Shown in pieces: positions 61,119 to 64,000 of a stretch of DNA of 64,000 bases. Position 1 is the stretch's first letter. Each line of letters opens with the position of its first letter. Under the pieces are notes generated by a model that saw only the letters and a list, made by a program, of their open reading frames with translations, did no database searches and was not told where the DNA came from. Both the position numbers and the translations under genes were made by a program. Source of the DNA: Paenibacillus sp. FJAT-29882 (GTDB taxonomy: Bacteria > Bacillota > Bacilli > Bacillales > DSM-1321); contig NZ_LMVB01000003.1 of NCBI RefSeq assembly GCF_001510645.1, forward strand, positions 432,935 to 496,934, read 5' to 3'.

Positions 61119-61421
61119 ATGACACAATATCCAGTGATTTATTATTATGAAGCAAGAGTGATGAAAGAAGATTATACAATTCATGTGGTTTTTCCGGATC
61201 TGAAAGCAGCGGGATTATCGGCTTCTACAGCTGGAAATGATCTAGAGGATGCAAGAGAGGCAGCCCAGGATTTATTGGCCATTGCGATAGACATGGCGGC
61301 AGATGAAGGGAAAAACTTGCCAGAAGCAACTCCAATTGAGAGAGTCGATATTGCACAATTTTACGTAGAAGAAGAAGTAGGAAAACCATTTCGGATAGAA
61401 GTAGAATATATTTCAGTATAA
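61119..61421 (+). CDS. Orphan HicB-like protein
   Basis: A 100-residue protein with the HicB/UPF0150 pattern: YTIHVVFPDLKAAGLSASTA, DLEDAREAAQDLLAIAIDMA, then KNLPEATPIERV. HicB proteins are antitoxins with an RNase-H-like fold; here no HicA mRNase gene lies beside it and no DNA-binding tail is present. A stand-alone regulator or remnant antitoxin are both possible. The ribosome site GAAGGGAG is strong. Single gene with a downstream hairpin. Confidence 0.7.
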   Translation: MTQYPVIYYYEARVMKEDYTIHVVFPDLKAAGLSASTAGNDLEDAREAAQDLLAIAIDMAADEGKNLPEATPIERVDIAQFYVEEEVGKPFRIEVEYISV

Positions 61422-61422
61422 G

Positions 61423-61488
61423 GGAAAAGCGGATGTTCTTAAAGATGCGGGTTCTGCCCATTTGTTTAGGACAGCCGCTTTTCCTTAT
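61423..61488. terminator. Bidirectional hairpin between HicB-like and MgtC genes
   Basis: GGGAAAAGCGG and CCGCTTTTCC are complementary arms around a 40-base loop that includes an ATGTTCTTAAAG/TTTAGGACAG partial pairing. Confidence 0.45.
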
Positions 61489-61492
61489 TCAA

Positions 61493-62200
61493 TCATAAGT
61501 TTTCAATTTCTACTTTTGAGATTTCTTCAAATGTCGACACAAAATAATAGACGTCAGTCGTTTTTCGTTTTGTATCTACTAGGACTAGAAGTTGGACATA
61601 ATGAAGATCGTCTTCAAGATCGTTAATACGAATATTTTTAACGAAAATATTATCCTCTTTAATTTTTTTCATGACGGTGGAGATATCATATTTGTTTGGA
61701 ATCATCAATTTTAACATAATTTCCTTTTGCCGAAACTGTTTTGGTCCTATTAAGGAAACTAGCCAAGGGATAAGTTCGACACTAATGATTAATAAAATGA
61801 CACCTGCAGTTGCTTCGATAAAGAATCCTGCGCCAACTGCTATCCCAATCCCTGCTGCCCCCCAAATAATTGCAGCGGTGGTTAATCCGGAAATACTATT
61901 ATTATCGCGTCTGAGAATGACTCCTGCCCCGATAAAACCAATGCCTGAAACAATTTGTGCTGCAAGTCTAAGTGGATCCATCGTAATATTCACGTGATCG
62001 CTGCCTGTAAACGTATAAGCCGACTCAATCGAGACAACCGTAAGCAAACAGCTGATAATGGAGATAACTAGGCTCGTTTTCAAGCCAACAGGTTTTCGTT
62101 TAATTTCCCGTTCTAAACCGATTACTAAGCCCAGTAAAGCCGATACCCCGAGCTTTACTAAAATTTGTGCTTCTGAACTTAAGTTTAAAAACCAATCCAT
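61493..62200 (-). CDS. MgtC/SapB family membrane protein
   Basis: About 235 residues: four to five transmembrane helices (about 12-130) with the MgtC signature GLVIGLEREIKRKPVGLKTS and GIGFIGAGVILRRDN, then a cytosolic ACT-like domain (about 155-230). MgtC homologues modulate ATP synthase or magnesium handling; Bacillus copies (YhiD/SapB) are little studied. ATG 62200 (MDWFLN) has GGTGAT at a normal distance; ATG 62221 is also possible. It is divergent from the EamA gene. Confidence 0.8.
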   Translation of the reverse strand: MDWFLNLSSEAQILVKLGVSALLGLVIGLEREIKRKPVGLKTSLVISIISCLLTVVSIESAYTFTGSDHVNITMDPLRLAAQIVSGIGFIGAGVILRRDNNSISGLTTAAIIWGAAGIGIAVGAGFFIEATAGVILLIISVELIPWLVSLIGPKQFRQKEIMLKLMIPNKYDISTVMKKIKEDNIFVKNIRINDLEDDLHYVQLLVLVDTKRKTTDVYYFVSTFEEISKVEIENL

Positions 62201-62360
62201 GGCCATATCATCACCATTCATATGAAATTTTCTGTTACTATGTATTTGGTGGGCTATACCCTATACAAGGTTTCTTAAACGTATAGGTCCTCTAATTGTA
62301 AAAAAAGCGTACAATCTAACAGTATTACTTTCTATTATAAGTCTGAAAAGAGGAATTACT

Positions 62361-63251
62361 ATGCTTCAACCTAAAATAAACCCTTATTTTGTATTATTAC
62401 TTGCAGTAACATCTATTTCATTGTCAGCTATATTTGTCAAATTAGCCTCAGCACCATCAGGCGTTATTGCGTTTTATCGATTATTTTTCACGGTAGTAAT
62501 CATGCTACCATTCTTTCTGGCGAAATATCGTCACGAACTGAAACGTATAAATAAGAAAGACTGGCTACTTTCTAGTATCGCTGGAATATTTCTAGCGTTT
62601 CATTTTATCTTATGGTTCGAATCGTTAAATTACACATCCGTAGCTAGTTCGACGGTTCTTGTAACACTTCAACCGCTATTTGCTTTCGTTGGCGCCTATT
62701 TCTTTTTTAAGGAACGGTTTTCAGTGCGAGCGATCTTAAGTAGTGTAATCGCAATTGGTGGAAGCCTTGTTATTAGCTGGGGAGATTTCAAGATTAGTGG
62801 AATGGCCTTGTTTGGTGATATGCTCGCACTTATAGCCTGTGCTTTAATAACGGCCTATTTATTAGTAGGACAAACCGTAAGAAAAAGAATCTCCTCTATT
62901 ACATACACCTTTGTTGTATACGGTATAAGCATGGTTACTTTATTTATTTATGTACTAGCAAAAGGAGAACCACTCGGTCCATATCCGGCAACAGACTGGA
63001 TTCTATTTATCCTATTAGCTATTTTCCCAAATCTACTAGGGCATTCTCTGCTAAATTGGTCACTAAAATGGCTCAGTACAACAACTATTTCAATGGCTAT
63101 TTTGTTAGAACCGGTTGGTGCAACTATTCTTGCTTACTTTATTCTTGATGAAACGGTTGTACTCACACAAATAATTGGTGGGGTTATCATCTTTGCAGGA
63201 TTAATTTACTTTCTGAATGACGGTAAAAAAAACAAAGAGCGTTCGACTTAG
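62361..63251 (+). CDS. EamA/DMT-family transporter
   Basis: A 296-residue protein with ten helices formed by two EamA repeats (about 8-140 and 155-288). Visible: SISLSAIFVKLASAPSGVIA, LNYTSVASSTVLVTLQPLFA, and the second-repeat match LLNWSLKWLSTTTISMAILL. DMT proteins export or import metabolites; substrate unknown. GAGGAATTACT before ATG. Single gene. Confidence 0.85.
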   Translation: MLQPKINPYFVLLLAVTSISLSAIFVKLASAPSGVIAFYRLFFTVVIMLPFFLAKYRHELKRINKKDWLLSSIAGIFLAFHFILWFESLNYTSVASSTVLVTLQPLFAFVGAYFFFKERFSVRAILSSVIAIGGSLVISWGDFKISGMALFGDMLALIACALITAYLLVGQTVRKRISSITYTFVVYGISMVTLFIYVLAKGEPLGPYPATDWILFILLAIFPNLLGHSLLNWSLKWLSTTTISMAILLEPVGATILAYFILDETVVLTQIIGGVIIFAGLIYFLNDGKKNKERST

Positions 63252-63334
63252 AAAATGACAGTATTTAAATGTCATCATCTTTTATGGGGGGATATTTAAT
63301 AAAGCTAACGTACTCCAACCTATTTATCTTCACG

Positions 63335-63370
63335 AAAAAAAGCAGTGTAGTGTCACTGCTTTTTTTTACT
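63335..63370 (+). terminator. Terminator before the rrn region
   Basis: AAAAAAAGCAGTG, TAGTGT, CACTGC and a run of eight T. It isolates the rrn promoters from the EamA gene. Confidence 0.75.
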
Positions 63371-63609
63371 ATTTGAAAACAAGAGCCATCCACGAAAAAA
63401 TAAGAGTGAAGGTAGAGTTCGTAGTCGAAGTCTCTCTTTCAACTGTTCCATCTCAAACAAAAGGAGTAATAAGTTATATGTGGAAATAAATGAATTATTC
63501 GGTCAGTACTAGGCTTATAAAAGAATAGACGAATCGAACTCGTAATGAATTCTTTACTATTTATGAAGAAATGAATTGAAAATAAATAAGAGAGATGGTT
63601 AAATATAAA

Positions 63610-63640
63610 AAGTGATTAATAAGTGATTAATAAGTGATGT
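63610..63640 (+). repeat. Three tandem 11-bp units upstream of rrn
   Basis: AAGTGATTAAT twice, then AAGTGATGTAA, about 30 bp before the first rrn -35 box. Period near one helical turn. Confidence 0.6.
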
Positions 63641-63672
63641 AATCTTTTTTTTAGAAAAAGATTAAAAAAGTA

Positions 63673-63701
63673 TTGCAATCATGTTTTTACCGTGATATAT
63701 T
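63673..63701 (+). promoter_or_regulatory. rrn promoter P1
   Basis: TTGCAA, 17 bases, TATATT. Upstream A/T-rich sequence could act as an UP element. Confidence 0.65.
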
Positions 63702-63769
63702 ATTTCTTGTCGCTAAGCTAGTAACGAACGCCGACAGCAGTTAATATGAAAAACTTTTCAAAATAATTG

Positions 63770-63799
63770 TTGACACGGTATGCGAGCTTGTGATAAATT
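63770..63799 (+). promoter_or_regulatory. rrn promoter P2
   Basis: TTGACA (63770-63775), 18 bases, TAAATT (63794-63799). About 98 bp after P1, the tandem arrangement usual for Bacillus rrn operons. Confidence 0.65.
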
Positions 63800-63832
63800 A
63801 TAGAAGTCGCTTCTGAGAGAAACGGCAAGTAT

Positions 63833-63850
63833 TGCTCTTTGAAAACTGAA
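63833..63850 (+). promoter_or_regulatory. rrn leader boxA-like antitermination site
   Basis: TGCTCTTTGAAAACTGAA is the leader motif standard in Bacillus rrn operons, where it supports antitermination and processing. Confidence 0.6.
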
Positions 63851-63919
63851 CAAAACAAAGCGCCAACGTTTTAATTGAAGTGAGTACACACTATAACAAC
63901 AAATGAGCAAGTCAAACAC

Positions 63920-64000
63920 TTTTTGGAGAGTTTGATCCTGGCTCAGGACGAACGCTGGCGGCGTGCCTAATACATGCAAGTCGAGCGAATGATAGGGAGC
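63920..64000 (+). rRNA. 16S rRNA, 5' end (truncated by window)
   Basis: GAGAGTTTGATCCTGGCTC, GGACGAACGCTGGCGGCGTG and CCTAATACATGCAAGTCGAG are the universal first 80 bases of bacterial 16S rRNA. The exact mature 5' end is estimated from Bacillus. The rest lies beyond the window. Confidence 0.97.

Noticed and set aside
63252..63334. Gene between EamA and the rrn promoters
   Set aside because: No open frame with a ribosome site; only a terminator and AT-rich sequence.
1..64000. CRISPR array or prophage
   Set aside because: No regularly spaced identical repeats with unique spacers, no cas genes and no phage structural genes; the M15 peptidase alone is not enough for a prophage.

Overview
The window looks like chromosome of a low-GC, endospore-forming Bacillaceae bacterium. 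Spore genes support this: an alpha/beta SASP, a gamma-SASP-like gene, a SleL-type cortex hydrolase and a CotB-like coat protein. So do strong AGGAGG ribosome sites, frequent TTG/GTG starts, and a block (patB-yugE-yugF-alaR-alaT-yugI-yugJ-pgi-yugO) close to the B. subtilis yug region. The last 81 bases are the 5' end of a 16S rRNA gene behind tandem rrn promoters. Species cannot be named from the sequence alone.

Layout. 1-2.2 kb: partial Rrf2 regulator with an operator, yteA and a lipoprotein Cu/Zn superoxide dismutase. 2.3-14.3 kb: the yug-like block, loaded with interspersed repeats. 14.6-19.2 kb: sleL, SASP, uppP and katA with PerR-type boxes. 19.2-25.7 kb: small membrane protein, a chemoreceptor without ectodomain, GNAT, YvlD-like, TetR with twin operators, YitT. 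26-36.3 kb: gntK, an Sm-like protein, an ArsB-family pump plus a decayed second copy, GNAT/MocR divergent pair, TetR-MFS pair with a perfect palindrome. 36.5-43.7 kb: azoR, two cell-wall peptidases and a deacetylase/DedA/glycosyltransferase operon. 43.7-45.5 kb: an IS200/IS605-type tnpB (frameshifted) with its right end, preceded by a second right-end-like remnant. 45.5-55.6 kb: His/Gln-rich protein, TerD protein, thioredoxin, a PTS permease, small spore proteins, a BASS transporter, a histidine kinase and a cold-shock protein. 55.8-63.3 kb: CotB-like, an NlpC/P60-like protein, a DUF2157/GDYXXLXY pair, tRNA-Ala(GGC), DUF421, GIY-YIG, HicB-like, MgtC and EamA genes, then the rrn operon.

Three points stand out. 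First, at least eleven copies of a bcr1-like structured element (TTTAT target duplications, about 40 to 520 bp) lie in the gaps. One filled site (4.1-4.5 kb) and its empty counterpart (19.3 kb) are both present, so the insertion can be read directly. Second, two full-length, apparently well-expressed genes encode proteins that lack their family's catalytic residues: a PTS EIIBCA permease without the EIIB Cys and the EIIA His, and a secreted NlpC/P60 protein without Cys/His/His. Third, two further repeat families (a GGGTCTGACC repeat and a GTTCAAAAAG-ended repeat), decayed gene remnants and an orphan right-end RNA-like segment show strong intergenic turnover.
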